A stretch of DNA of 64,000 nt from Salminus brasiliensis (taxonomy: Eukaryota; Chordata; Actinopteri; Characiformes; Bryconidae), in assembly GCF_030463535.1 (NCBI RefSeq), contig NC_132891.1:5885318-5949317 (forward strand), given 5' to 3'. Positions 1 to 12,667 of this stretch are shown here, piece after piece. A model generated the notes under the pieces. That model worked only from the letters and a program-made list of their open reading frames with translations, did not search any database and was not told the DNA's origin. The position numbers and the translations under genes are program-made. Numbering within the stretch: position 1 is the stretch's first letter; each line of letters starts with the position of its first letter.

Positions 1-234
1 TAAAGCAATGCTGGGCACGTTGTTGAATTTCTGTCATTTCTGTATCAGTCTGAAGAAGCTAACTTCTTACTGAAAAGCACAATAGCCGCGACCTGCAGGC
101 TGAGCTCCACACGGTTCTTTTGAAAAGTAACAATTTGTGACGCAAGAAAACATCAAAGGCGCCTAGAAACTCGATTATTACTGTTAATGAGCAGCACACT
201 CACAGCTTCCCTGCGTCCAACCTGAACCACACGA

Positions 235-400
235 CCATAGACTTCCTTTTTTTTTATCTGGCTTTAATACAGCTAGCGGAACACGTGATCACCGAGGGGC
301 GAAAAAAGTAAGCACCACCCACTCACGACACGTCACGTCAAACACGCCCCTTTGATCCGCATTCTTTCATTGGCAAGCCACGCCCAAAATATAAATATTA
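235..400 (-). promoter_or_regulatory. Possible divergent promoter / first exon of an upstream gene
   Basis: This stretch is GC-richer than its surroundings. It holds an E-box CACGTG (282-287), a CACGTCACGTCA run near 328-340, an inverted CCAAT box (ATTGG near 369) and CCACGCCC. On the minus strand an ATG at 237-235 opens a short frame (MVVWFRLDAGK) that runs to a possible donor near 200. It could be the start of a gene divergent from letmd1 that continues off the left edge. I do not recognise the peptide, and no second exon is visible. Confidence 0.25.
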
Positions 401-417
401 ATAGAGCCTGTTGCAGG

Positions 418-562
418 TAATAATAATAATAATAATAACAATAATAATAATAATAATAAATAATAATAAGAATAAGAATAAATAATAATAAGAATAATAA
501 TAATAATAATAATAAATAATAATAAGAATAATAATAAATAAATAATAAGAATAATAATAATA
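418..562. repeat. (AAT)n microsatellite
   Basis: Imperfect AAT trinucleotide array interrupted by AAC, AAG and AAAT units, about 145 bp. A second pure AAT run lies at about 888-921. Confidence 0.95.
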
Positions 563-887
563 GGCTATATTTCTATAGCGCCTTTCAAAATCCCAAGGTC
601 ACTATTTATGTTACGCTCCCGTTTAATTTAGTGTAGCAAACAAGCAATAATTACTAAGTCATCACTGTCACATTTAAAAACCTCGTATCTCCATTTTTTG
701 TTATTTCGATTTCAGTTAGGAACATATGGACTTATATGTACTTGAAATGTGTGCCTCTGTGTATGTAATGGCTTATGTGTGTATGTAGTCTGTACTGTAT
801 AGTGTACATATTGTTTATGTGCTTACTGCAAGGGACTATACTCCTCAGATCTTCACTCACCTTCACACAGTTTTTAATAACAACAAC

Positions 888-922
<35 letters not shown>

Positions 923-1259
923 TACCACTACTAAAAATAATAACACTAACAATAATTTAAAATAAATACATATATTATTGTTAATATTAATGTTATTAAT
1001 ACTCATAAGTATAAAATCTTTTTATTATTATGATTTGGTGTTTCCCGTAATGATGATTAAATTAATATAATAATCTAATACGTTGAGTTCAAATTTGTAA
1101 GTTTTTAGAAATAAACTGAAACACAGTTAAAAGTTACTTTATGTAAATATTTTTTATTATATTTTTATTTACATATCATTTATTTTATTTTTTTAAATAA
1201 CTTCTAATTTTCAACAGGATTAATGTTACATAAAAATAAAATCTCTATCCTCCAGCGTG
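563..1259. other. AT-rich intergenic stretch
   Basis: Very AT-rich DNA with the second AAT run (888-921). I see no gene, and the short open frame through the AAT run is a low-complexity artefact. Confidence 0.6.
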
Positions 1260-1408
1260 CTGTAAAACGTTATCCAATCACAACGATCCTCTGCAAGTTT
1301 TGGACCAGTCACAATCGGAGGGGCGTGTTTTTCCACAATGTACCACGCCCACTTGCACGCCGCACGTTAACCACGCCCACGCCGAGTTGACTGCAGTCCT
1401 TTTGCAAA
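1260..1408 (+). promoter_or_regulatory. letmd1 promoter region
   Basis: GC-rich island immediately upstream of the letmd1 start codon. It contains a CCAAT box (1274-1278) and two CCACGCCC GC/KLF-type boxes (1343-1350 and 1371-1378). No TATA box is visible, which fits a housekeeping mitochondrial gene. The transcription start is not determined. Confidence 0.5.
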
Positions 1409-4400
1409 ATGGCGCCGTCCTGTATGACTATGTGCCATAGGGCTTCAGTGACTTTTCTGTGTGGAATAAGAGCTCCGGCGGTCACAGCAGCTTTCTACAC
1501 GCCTAAACTGGCTTCTGCTCAAGTGAGGTAAAGTATTTATCACAGAAAGAAATGCAGGTTATTGCATGCTAATGCTGCTGTGCCTGAGTCTGGGTGTCCG
1601 CCTGTTCTTCATGTGAGATGTCAGGTGTGGATGACATTAGGGAATCAGAGAATTTCCCCTATAAATGATGTTTAGCCTGTAATTTGCTGTAGTCACGTCC
1701 CACGATGTAGTCTGTGTAGCAGTGAAAGGTGTCTGTGAAAGGTTCAGCTTTAAGTAGGAGAAGGAAAAGCACTAAATGTTCAGTACTAAGCCCAGGCTGC
1801 TGACTTTGAGATATAATCTGGAGTCTAGTTTATTGGGTTGGCTTTTATATTACCAGTATAACCACAATTCAATCAGTCAGTCCAGTATTATAACCAGTAT
1901 AACCACAATTCAATCAATCAGTCCAGTATTATAACCAGTATAACCACAATTCAATCAATCAGTCCAGTATTATAACCAGTATAACCACAATTCAATCAAT
2001 CAGTCCAGTATTATAACCAGTATAACTTCAGTTCAATCAATCAGTCCAGTATTATAACCAGTATAACCACAATTCAATCAGTCAGTCCAGTATTATAACC
2101 AGTATAACCACAATTCAGTCAATCAGTCCAGTATTATAACCAGTATAACCACAGTTCAATCAATCAGTCCAGTATTATAACCAGTATAACTTCAGTTCAA
2201 TCAATCAGTCCAGTATTATAACCAGTATAACCACAATTCAATCAGTCAGTCCAGTATTATAACCAGTATAACCACAATTCAATCAATCAGTCCAGTATTA
2301 TAACCAGTATAACCACAATTCAGTCAATCAGTCCAGTATTATAACCAGTATAACCACAATTCAATCAATCAGTCCAGTATTACCAGTATTATAACCAGTA
2401 TAACTACAACTCAATCAATCAGTCCAGTATTATAACCAGTATAACCACAATTCAATCAATCAGTCCAGTATTACCAGTATGATAACCAGTATAACCACAA
2501 TTCAATCAATCAGTCCAGTATTACCAGTATGATAACCAGTATAACCACAATTCAATCAATCAGTCCAGTATTACCAGCATAATAACCAGTATCACTACAA
2601 CTCAATCAGTCAGTCCAGTATTATAACCAGTATAACTTCAATTCAATCAATCAGTCCAGTATTATAACCAGTATAACTTCAATTCAATCAATCAGTCCAG
2701 TATTATAACCAGTATAACCACAATTCAGTCAATCAGTCCAGTATTATAACCAGTATAACCACAGTTCAATCAATCAGTCCAGTATTATAACCAGTATAAC
2801 CACAATTCAATCAATCAGTCCAGTATTATAACCAGTATAACCACAATTCAATCAGTCAGTCCAGTATTATAACCAGTATAACCACAATTCAATCAATCAG
2901 TCCAGTATTATAACCAGTATAACCACAATTCAGTCAATCAGTCCAGTATTATAACCAGTATAACCACAATTCAATCAATCAGTCCAGTATTACCAGTATT
3001 ATAACCAGTATAACTACAACTCAATCAATCAGTCCAGTATTATAACCAGTATAACCACAATTCAATCAATCAGTCCAGTATTACCAGTATGATAACCAGT
3101 ATAACCACAATTCAATCAATCAGTCCAGTATTACCAGTATGATAACCAGTATAACCACAATTCAATCAATCAGTCCAGTATTACCAGTATGATAACCAGT
3201 ATAACCACAATTCAATCAATCAGTCCAGTATTACCAGTATGATAACCAGTATAACCACAATTCAATCAATCAGTCCAGTATTACCAGTATGATAACCAGT
3301 ATAACCACAATTCAATCAATCAGTCCAGTATTACCAGTATGATAACCAGTATAACCACAATTCAGTCAATCAGTCCAGTATTACCAGCATAATAACCAGT
3401 ATCACTACAACTCAATCAGTCAGTCCAGTATTATAACCAGTATAACTTCAATTCAATCAATCAGTCCAGTATTATAACCAGTATAACCACAATTCAATCA
3501 ATCAGTCCAGTATTATAACCAGTATAACCACAATTCAGTCAATCAGTCCAGTATTACCAGTATTATAACCAGTATAACTTCAATTCAATCAATCAGTCCA
3601 GTATTATAACCAGTATAACCACAATTCAGTCAATCCGTCCAGTATTATAACCAGTATAACCACAATTCAGTCAATCAGTCCAGTATTACCAGTATTATAA
3701 CCAGTATAACCACAGTTCAATCAATCAGTCCAGTATTATAACCAGTATAACTTCAATTCAATCAATCAGTCCAGTATTATAACCAGTATAACTTCAATTC
3801 AATCAATCAGTCCAGTATTACCAGTATTATAACCAGTATAACCACAATTCAATCAATCAGTCCAGAATTACCAGTATTATAACCAGTATAACCACAGTTC
3901 AGTCAATCAGTCCAGTATTATAACCAGTATAACTACAACTCAATCAATCAGTCCAGTATTATAACCAGTATAACCACAATTCAATCAATCAGTCCAGTAT
4001 TACCAGTATGATAACCAGTATAACCACAATTCAATCAATCAGTCCAGTATTACCAGTATGATAACCAGTATAACCACAATTCAATCAATCAGTCCAGTAT
4101 TACCAGTATTATAACCAGTATAACCACAGTTCAATCAGTCAGTCCAGTATTACCAGTATTATAACCAGTATAACCACAATTCAACCAATCAGTCTAGTAT
4201 TACCAGCATTATAACCAGTATAACCAAAATCCAATCAATCAGTCCAGAATTCTAACCAGTATAACTACAACTCAATCAGTCCAGTATTACCAGTATTATA
4301 ACCAGTATAACTACAACTCAATCAATCAGTCCAGTATTACCAGTATTATAACCAGTATAACCACAATTCAATCAATCAGTCCAGAATTCTAACCAGTATA

Positions 4401-7400
4401 AGTACAGCTCAATCAGTCAGTCCAGTATTATAACCAGTATAACTACAACTCAATCAATCAGTCCAGTATTATAACCAGTATAACTACAACTCAATCAATC
4501 AGTCCAGTATTACCAGTATTATAACCAGTATAACTACAACTCAATCAATCAGTCCAGTATTACCAGTATTATAACCAGTATAACCACAATTCAATCAATC
4601 AGTCCAGAATTATAACCAGTATAAGTACAGCTCAATCAATCAGTCCAGTATTATAACCAGTATAACCACAATTCAATCAATCAGTCCAGTATTACCAGTA
4701 TGATAACCAGTATAACCACAGTTCAGTCAATCAGTCCAGTATTATAACCAGTATAAGTACAGCTCAATCAATCAGTCCAGTATTATAACCAGTATAACCA
4801 CAATTCAATCAATCAGTCCAGTATTATAACCAGTATAAGTACAGCTCAATCAATCAGTCCAGTATTATAACCAGTATAACCACAGTTCAGTCAATCAGTC
4901 CAGTATTATAACCAGTATAAGTACAGCTCAATCAATCAGTCCAGTATTATAACCAGTATAACCACAATTCAATCAATCAGTCCAGTATTATAACCAGTAT
5001 AACCACAATTCAATCAATCAGTCCAGTATTACCAGTATGATAACCAGTATAACCACAATTCAATCAATCAGTCCAGAATTATAACCAGTATAAGTACAGC
5101 TCAATCAGTCAGTCCAGTATTACCAGTATTATAACCAGTATAACTTTAATCAATCAGTCCAGTATTACCAGTATTAATTGATCAGTCAGTCTAGCTGCTT
5201 TTCTTTTCACTCGGATGTACATGGAGGGTGACCCTTATTTTTAGTTTAGCCGAGTATTTACAATAAACATGGATTAAAAAAAGAGAGAAAACATATTTTA
5301 TCAACTTCAATTATAACTAAACTGCCAGTTTACAAGATGTACATGTTAAGATTGAATTACTATGCAAGAACAATAACATTAAAATACATAACTAAAAATT
5401 AACAAATCAAAATAAATATTTAAAACCAGAGTTATGAGATAAAAAAAATCGAATTTAAAATGAATAGGCAAATGTGAATTTTATATGCAGACGTGCAAAC
5501 AAAATACTAAAGTTCAAGCTAAAATATCTAAAACATGAAATTAAAGTGATAAATAAAACCATAATAATCATACATAATTATTATCCAATATGTGTATATA
5601 TATACATGACTAAAATTAATTTGTTAATTTATTAAACTACAAAGTAAAACAGTTACAGGCACAGTGAAGGTGGTTAGAAATGAATACCTTAAAGTTATTG
5701 AGTGTCGGACGCGAGCTGAGCTTTAGTGTTTCCAGTAGTGAATTACAGCTGGCTGCTGCACTGTAGCTAAAACTCAGGGGAGGCTGATGCCTGACATTGC
5801 TCCTGAAGGTCAATCTGACCTTTTTCCTGAAGGTCATGTTTAAAATTGTTTAACCTTCTTTGGTTTGAATAGCTTTTAAATATCTGAATTGGGTGTGTTA
5901 GATTAAGCCAAGAGCTGTTTTGCTAGCATGTCGGGTTCTCTAGGTGGAGCACTGAAACCTGGAGGAGGAGCAACCAGTAATGTCTTCTCCGTGTGGCTGT
6001 TATGATATGCGCCTTCATGCTCTGCTGTGTTACCTGACTGTTTCTCATTGTTCTCTGTAGGTTATCTTTAGCCAGGCAGTATTCCCCCTCCCAAGCAAGG
6101 CATGGGGTCGTCCGAAGCGTTGTCTCCAGGCTGAAACGGGCCAACGAGAAGTACGAGAGGTTTCTCCAGCGGTACTTTCCTCGCTTCTATGTTCTGTATC
6201 ACAGGTTTACAAAAGGTGAGGTTAGCCATTGGTCATTTACACACAAACTACAAACATGCATCCACTTGTCCTTATTATACAATAAAAGCTTGTCTAGTCC
6301 CTGTAGAGAAGTACTGCCAATAGAATAGGACTCTCTGAAGCAGATAAACTACATTAACCTGTTGGCTCCATGCTGCCTAATGCCAGGCGTGGGCTAAAGG
6401 GGTATAAAGCCCCCCAGCACTGAGCTGTGAAGCAGTGGAATAACTGTGTTTACTGGAATGATGGTGGAGGAGCTCCATCCAATACTTTTTGGATGAGTTG
6501 GGAAAGATGAGGTGACCATCCAAAGAAGTGGCCTCACTAACGCTCTTGTTGCTGAATGCAGTCAAATTCTCACATGCTTCAAAAAGCCTTTACTCCAACA
6601 AAAGCAGGATAAACTCTTTTTAATAACCTTGATTTCAGAAGAAACAGTGAATGAGCAGGTGTCCCAATACTTTGGTCCATATAGCGTATTTCACATTTGA
6701 TTCCTAATGCCACTAAAGGAATAAGGGGATCAGGGATCAATATTTAAATATGACTGAATGGACCAATGGTAGTCGTCCAGAGTTAAACTTCCATTAACAC
6801 ACATTGTGTGTTATGGGCAGTGGTGGCTCAGCGGTTAGAGCGCCGGGCTATCGATAACAGGGTTGTGGGTTCGATTCCCGGGCTCGGCAAGCTGCCACTG
6901 TTGGGCCCTTGAGCAAGGCCCTTTACCCTCTCTGCTCCCTGGGCGCTGGAGTTGGCTGCCCACCGCTCTGGGTGTGTGTCTGTACTCACTGCCCCTAACA
7001 CGTGTGTGTGTGTGAGTGTGTGTTCACTACCAGATGGGTTAAATGCGGAGGACACATTTCGCTGTACAGTCCACACTGTACAGTGACAAATACGTGCACC
7101 TTTACCTTTTTTACCTTTACATTGTAAATGCTTTCCTCTGACCTTAATTGGAAAATGTTCTTTGTAGGATTTCAGCTCATGTTCCAGGATGGCAAAGAAG
7201 TCAATAGAATCAAAATACGGATGATCACAAACAATATTCAGCCCGAAATGTTGCCTTACCGTGAAATGGAGAAGCTCAGACAGGTGAGATGATGTTTTTT
7301 TTGTTTGTGTGGTTATTTTTGTAAATTAATGTATCATTAGGGAGGGACCAATACCACTTTTCTCTGGCTTAAATACTGGATAGATGGCTCTAGATGGAGT

Positions 7401-10400
7401 TTTGAAAAAATAAAAATGGCCACAATGCAGAAACCCGTGCAGGTAGGGAAGCGTAATCTTGCTAAGCTTCACCTAACAGCTTTTAACTGGTGTAAAATTC
7501 ACATTTCAGAGCAGTGAACAAACGCCAGGCTAGAAACCGAAAGTGCTTCTGCAGCGATTTCTCATTCAGGTTCACGTCTCTGTGTAAAAAGGTGCTAAAT
7601 GTCAGTGTGTTTCATTCACACAAGCTGCTGAAAGTCTTAAAACTTTGATTTCAGAACCAAACAAACAAACACTGAAGCAGAAAGTGCAAAAAGTTTCATT
7701 AAACGTCCATTAAATGTTTAATGGTAATAAGTATATATGACTGGCTTTTACTGGTTGTTTAAGTGTTTGGTTTTATAACAAAGTCTGCAAACAAAAATGT
7801 TCTATGTAAAAAATAAATAAATAAATAAAAATAATAAATAAATAAATGTAGGGCGTCAGGAAGCTTCATGGTATGGTTTTCGAACCATTCGTTACTGTGA
7901 CTCTTCTATCTTAAATACAGCTCTGGAAAAATATATACACCACTCCACTTCCTTAATTTCTCTGGTTTCACTGTTTGTGTTTGAGGAAAATAAATATTTT
8001 CATTTTATTCTCCCAGATTTCAAATAAGAAATATTATTTCGTTATAAGCATTTATTTGCAGACATGACAACTGCTCAAAATAACAATACAAATGTCGTGT
8101 TTTCAGACCACATACAACCCAAAGATTCATTCAATATTCATATTTAAAGCGATAGTCTTTAAGTTTTGGGGATTTAGAGACCTTTCTGGTGAGAATGTGT
8201 AATTGCAGCTCCTGCAGTAGGCGTTCTGCGTGTATCAGCGCTATTTGTAGCTCTGTGGCTGCTTAGGTAACCAGCAAACGGTGCTGGATCCTCTTTTAGA
8301 TGCTGTGCATGTGACGTAAGTATGTAAAGACGTGGCATGGCCAGGAAAACACCAGGGGAAACCTACCAGACCACTTATATATTCATTTTAAAATGAACAT
8401 GTTAGGCTTTTGCAGGGACGACTGTGCAGCACAGTGATACCATTTATTACAATATTTTCGGCCCTACACACTCAGGAAATCTTAAAGACTGCTGCTTTAA
8501 ACACACAGAGAATTCAGAAATCACGGTTTGGTTAAATTACCTTTCATGTCTTGGGTGACTTTATAAAGAATGAATAATATATGGCTTATATGTTTTTTTA
8601 AACTACTCATTAAGGACACAGAGCAGCTTTACAGAATCATGAATCAGTTAAAGGACAAGAGATCAACAAAATAAAAAGACAAAAAAAAAACCTAAGACCC
8701 CCAGTGAGAAAGCCAAAGGTCACAGTGACAAAAACTCCCTCAAAGCTGGAGGAAAAAAACAAGACTCACAAGGGGGAACCCTCTGGTCTGAACTATTTCT
8801 AAATTACTGTTACTGATAAGACTGTTCTACTGCTCAGGTGTTTAAATATCATTATGATATCACAATAATCATAATGTAGTATAACTTGATATAATCATAG
8901 TTGTGATGGTCAGAGTAATGATAAATAATGCTGGCAATAATAATAAGAGTGGCTGATAGTAAAAGTCCATGTTAGTTATAACATGGTCATTAGGCAGTTG
9001 GTGTGGCAGGAGGGTGGGCAGCTGGTCTGACACGGGTGGTAGGGCAACCTGGTGGTCAGTTACATATTTAAAAGATATTTAATATTTGTCTTTCCCTTTC
9101 TCTGTCTGACAGTTTCGCAGAGACCTGTATAAAGCCTTTCCTGTGATGATCATCTCATTACCTCCATTTGCCAACTACCTAGTCTTTGTTCTTATGTAAG
9201 TACTGAATATTTTAGCTCGACACACACTGAGAGGTTTTCTGTCTGGCCTCTTTAACGTTCTAAAGCACATTATACGTTTTATTTGGAATTCTCTGTCGAT
9301 GCTCAGTTGTTTACTGTCCCCTCGTACTGACCAGCACAAAAAAACTGTTCTCACACAAACCTTCTACACCTTATTACAGTCCTCTTAGGCTGTTCAGAGT
9401 TGACGCCCTAAGAGAATTAGCCCTAAGAGAGATCCAGTTCCAGGATCAACTTTAAAATGCTTCAATAAGACTTTTATAAACTTTATTAAATAAATAAATA
9501 AACATATATATATTATTGTATGCTTGCTAACACTGCATGACGAGCTACAGTACTGTAAACCAGTGAGAATTAGAATGAACAAAGCTGTGTTCATGAGAAC
9601 ATCTCCAAGGTTCTCCTCATGGAGTCTAGTATTATTGGGAGTTCACCTGGTTTGGTGGTAAATCAGGGCTTAATGATGGTAAATCAGGTGAGCTGCTGCT
9701 GCTGTTGCTGCTGAAGGAGTTGAACACATCCTCCACGCTGTGCTGGCTGGACTGGGGGGCATCCAGGAGAAACCTGGAGGAACCAAGCCCTGTTCTTCAG
9801 ACTAGCTCATAAGATCTCAGTTTCATCTGTTGCCAGCAGGAGGTGCAATAGTGTACCTTCCACATTCCTGAAAATTCCAGGTGATCAAATGCTCTGTTCA
9901 CACAGCAGGTGACAGTGGCCCAAGTCCGATTTACCACCCAAATCAGAAAAATCTAAAAAAAAACTGCTTGGGGTGTTTATATTATCTTCATGACGTGACC
10001 TGTGTCTGCCGTTAGGCTGAACAGAGCACACTGCTGAACTGACCCACATGGCCAATCCACAAGGATCCACCTGACACACACCGCTATCCTGTTTATCTTT
10101 TTAACCCCTTAAACAGCCTGTGGCCTCCCAGCATTAAGCCTCTTAATAACATTAAACTTCATTTACCAGAGAATAGCTCCACATGTTTGTACAGAAGTCC
10201 CCTGTAGTTACTGAGTAATATACCTTAGTGTGTGATATGCCTCTGCACAGACATTGTCACATTTGTTTAACTAATTCTTAGGGAACCTTTTTTTTTCTCT
10301 GAAGACCCTTTTTTTGAAGGTTCCTCAAAGCTCCGTAAGAGGTTCCTCCACAGTTTCAAATTGAAGAACCTCCAAAAGTTCCTCAAGGTTCTTATAGTTC

Positions 10401-12667
10401 TTATACTTGTATGTATCTCTTTGGATGGCTTTTGCTCCATGACTGGGAGACTAGCGTCCTCTCTGCTTCTTTTATGACTGGCATCAGCGACCCCTAATCA
10501 GGGGAGGAACTGGCTTGCTGCACGAACTGGCTGCTCTTGGATAAAAAACAGTGCAAAAAGTTCCTCAGAGATCTTTTACTTTTAGCAGTGTAGAGACTCC
10601 TGTTTAGAGATGTAGTGTTTTGGGTGTTACTGGTGCATGAATGTGTAAATACAACACGCATGGATTGATGGTGTTGGTGACATCTACAGGCCAGAATGGG
10701 TGATGCTGGCTGATGCTTGGAAAATCACCTAATATTTTCAAATCAAGATATAAAACATTCAAATTTTTATCCCTTTTTTGGTCTGAGTTTTCTCTCTTGG
10801 CCCCGTCTGTGTTTTGTATTACTCTCTGTAATTTCCACACACATCCATGCACCCATCCATCCTGCACTCACCCCAACTCCTCTCCTCCTCCCCTCCACTC
10901 CTATTACCAGGTACCTTTTTCCCCGTCAGCTCCTGATTCGCTACTTCTGGACTCCGCAGCAGATGATTGAGTTTCAGGCCGTGTACCACAAGCAGAGGGC
11001 ACAGCACCACCAGGCTATACTCAGCGGGCTGGAGAGGACTGCATCGAGTGTCCGAGATAGCCGCCTGAAGAGCCAGCTTCTAAGCTTGTGCAGTAAAGTG
11101 AGTCTCAACCCACTGCCATACTGTCTTACTTATTGTTTTGGGAGTGAGCTACATTGTGTCGGTAGCTCTCAGGTAGCTTTAAGTCAGAAGAACAGTTGCA
11201 CTGGGCTGCCTGATACTCGGTGGAGATGTAGCTGAGCTGGCTTTCACTTTTCAAAGCCTTTGTTGCAGTAGATTCATTGTATTGGTACTTGGCGCTCTGT
11301 AAGAACGTCTGCTTGTGTTTACAGACCCGAAGCGGTGCTCACCCTGTTGTTTCGGACATTCATGCCGTACAAACCTTATTCTCTGGACCTCCACTTGCTA
11401 TCAGGAGTTTGTGCGCGGATCAAATGGTATATGAATATTTATATATGACAATTTTATCTGTTGAAGTATTATTATATGAATAGGCAAATTTACATGGTAA
11501 CAGCAGTAGCAGTGGTGTAATATATAATATATCTATATATTTATATATATATAATATTCTACACATTTCTTTTTATTTGTAGACTGAAACGTGAAATGTG
11601 GAACAATACAATTATCTAAAACAAGAATTAAGCTAATATAAATGTGAATATATATAGATATATAGATAGATAGATAGATAGATAGGTATTTATTTTTGCT
11701 TAATTATTGTTTTAAATCATTCCAGTGCTCTATTTAATTGTGTCAGCCTGTAGTTTGTATCCCTTTGAGTGAATTTGAGTGGATTTTTGTTTGAATGTAT
11801 TTGCCCACAGAGACACCTCTGCCCATTGCTCTTCCTGACACGCTGCCTACCTTCCTTCTGGATTCGCATCCGCTTAAATAACCACGCCAAAGAGCTTATG
11901 CAGCTGGATGATGCCATTGTCCGTCTGGGCCTCCACCAGCTGAATGACTCAGAGCTCAAAGAGGTTTGAGATACTGTCTTAAGGTTTAAGCAATTAGCAT
12001 AGAAAAATAGCATTCATGCATACGGATGAAGACCATTTAAAAACACCATCCTTTAAAAAAAGACGCCAGCTGCACTTTTTGCATTGTGTGATCTGTTCAT
12101 GATGAATGGACCAACAGAAATGATCCAGAGTTACAAAACACAGCTTTTGTCCATTGAAATACATCACATTTTTGAGTATTAGAATTATGTGATCAGTCCG
12201 ATCATGCAACCTCGTTTTCAACAGGCATGTTACGTTCGAGGGCTGAGCGTAGAAGGGCTGCATCCTTCTCAGTGCCGTGAGTGGCTCTCCCAGTGGCTGC
12301 AGTTCTCAACATGTCTTAAAGGTCAGTAAGGCATCCGGTCAGCCTGTTGTCAAATGTTGTTCTACCAGATTTCCATGTGAATCATTCTCAATACAAACTT
12401 TTCTTTCTAATTGCAGTGGTTTAGTACAGTGGTTATGTTTGTAGAATGGCTGAATTAGCCACACAAACATAACATGCGTCTCTTGCAACTGAGGGTTGCC
12501 ACGCCTTTTCCAAGTCATTGCTGTAGTGTGTTTAACAGTTGGGCTGGCAGTTAACCAGTCATCTCTTTTTGTTCCTCAATTTGATCTAACCAGAATCAGA
12601 GACGTCCCTGTATTTGCACAGCATGGTGCTACTGACGGTAAACTACATGAAACCACCACGCAGCTGA
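1409..12667 (+). CDS. letmd1: LETM1 domain-containing protein 1 (complete, nine coding exons)
   Basis: Exons: 1409-1527, 6061-6215, 7168-7283, 9113-9195, 10911-11097, 11325-11426, 11811-11963, 12225-12321, 12594-12667. They sum to 1086 nt, giving 361 aa plus TGA; human LETMD1 is about 360 aa. Every junction has GT/AG and keeps frame. The first 40 residues are basic and hydroxylated without acids, like a mitochondrial presequence. A Lys/Arg/Tyr-rich stretch (about 60-91, RLKRANEKYERFLQRYFPRF) is followed by a hydrophobic segment at about 140-162 (PVMIISLPPFANYLVFVLMY). The LETM1-like ribosome-binding domain fills the rest and includes LGLHQLNDSELKEACYVRGL. The last exon, only 74 nt, encodes ESETSLYLHSMVLLTVNY and matches the family C-terminus. 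Family members sit in the mitochondrial inner membrane and support mitochondrial structure and respiration. The start ATG is the first in a GC-rich exon. Intron 1 carries a 3.3-kb minisatellite. Confidence 0.93.
1849..5192. repeat. 3.3-kb minisatellite, 41/50-bp units, in letmd1 intron 1
   Basis: About 75 tandem copies of a 41-bp unit with core TAACCAGTATAACCACAATT followed by CAATCAATCAGTCCAG. A 50-bp variant carries an extra TTACCAGTA. Units differ by a few recurrent substitutions (CTTCA, CTACAACTC, GTACAGCTC). The array has higher-order structure: the variant order at about 2221-2580 is repeated at about 2831-3390. The whole tract lies between exons 1 and 2. Confidence 0.97.
6270..6690 (-). 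mobile_element. Non-autonomous Tc1-like TIR element, family A
   Basis: Truncated copy ending in GGTGTCCCAATACTTTGGTC at its right edge. It shares its body (AGTACTGCCAATAGAATAGG, then the GTATAAAGCC region) with copies at 17.7, 39.0, 40.4, 45.5, 49.0 and 53.8 kb. It lies in letmd1 intron 2. Confidence 0.75.
6813..7124 (+). mobile_element. tRNA-derived SINE, family F
   Basis: The head has Pol III A-box and B-box like sequence (GTGGCTCAGCGGTTAGAGC and GGTTCGATTCC). The body contains a TG microsatellite and the 3' end is a TTTACC-type tail. A second copy lies inverted at 35.3-35.6 kb. It is a retroposon in letmd1 intron 2, not a functional tRNA gene, since no acceptor stem closes. Confidence 0.85.
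8600..8790 (+). repeat. LINE 3'-UTR-like fragment
   Basis: Contains GCCAAAGGTCACAGTGACAA followed by AAACTCCCT and a purine-rich stretch ending AAGGGGGAACCC. From memory this resembles the 3' region of fish CR1/L2-type LINEs. It lies in letmd1 intron 3. Confidence 0.5.
9595..9835 (-). repeat. Dispersed repeat family E (CAG-containing), copy 1
   Basis: Reverse-complement copy of the element at 13.9-14.3 kb and 22.8-23.1 kb. It shares TGGTGGTAAATCAGGGCTTA, a short CTG/CAG run and the GCTGTGCTGGCTGGACTG block. No coding capacity is seen, and the element class is not recognised. Confidence 0.8.
11521..11690. repeat. TA-rich tract and short GATA microsatellite
   Basis: A TATA-rich tract (11521-11560) is followed by AGATAGATAGATAGATAGAT near 11660-11685, in letmd1 intron 6. 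Confidence 0.85.

Noticed and set aside
1849-5192. Regularly spaced repeats resembling a CRISPR array
   Set aside because: Units are contiguous variants of one 41/50-bp motif with no unique spacers, in a vertebrate intron.
6828-6900. tRNA gene
   Set aside because: Only A- and B-box similarity. It continues into a SINE body and tail, and no cloverleaf closes.
10717-11235. 172-codon single-exon gene
   Set aside because: Its middle is letmd1 exon 5; both flanks are intron sequence beyond good splice sites.
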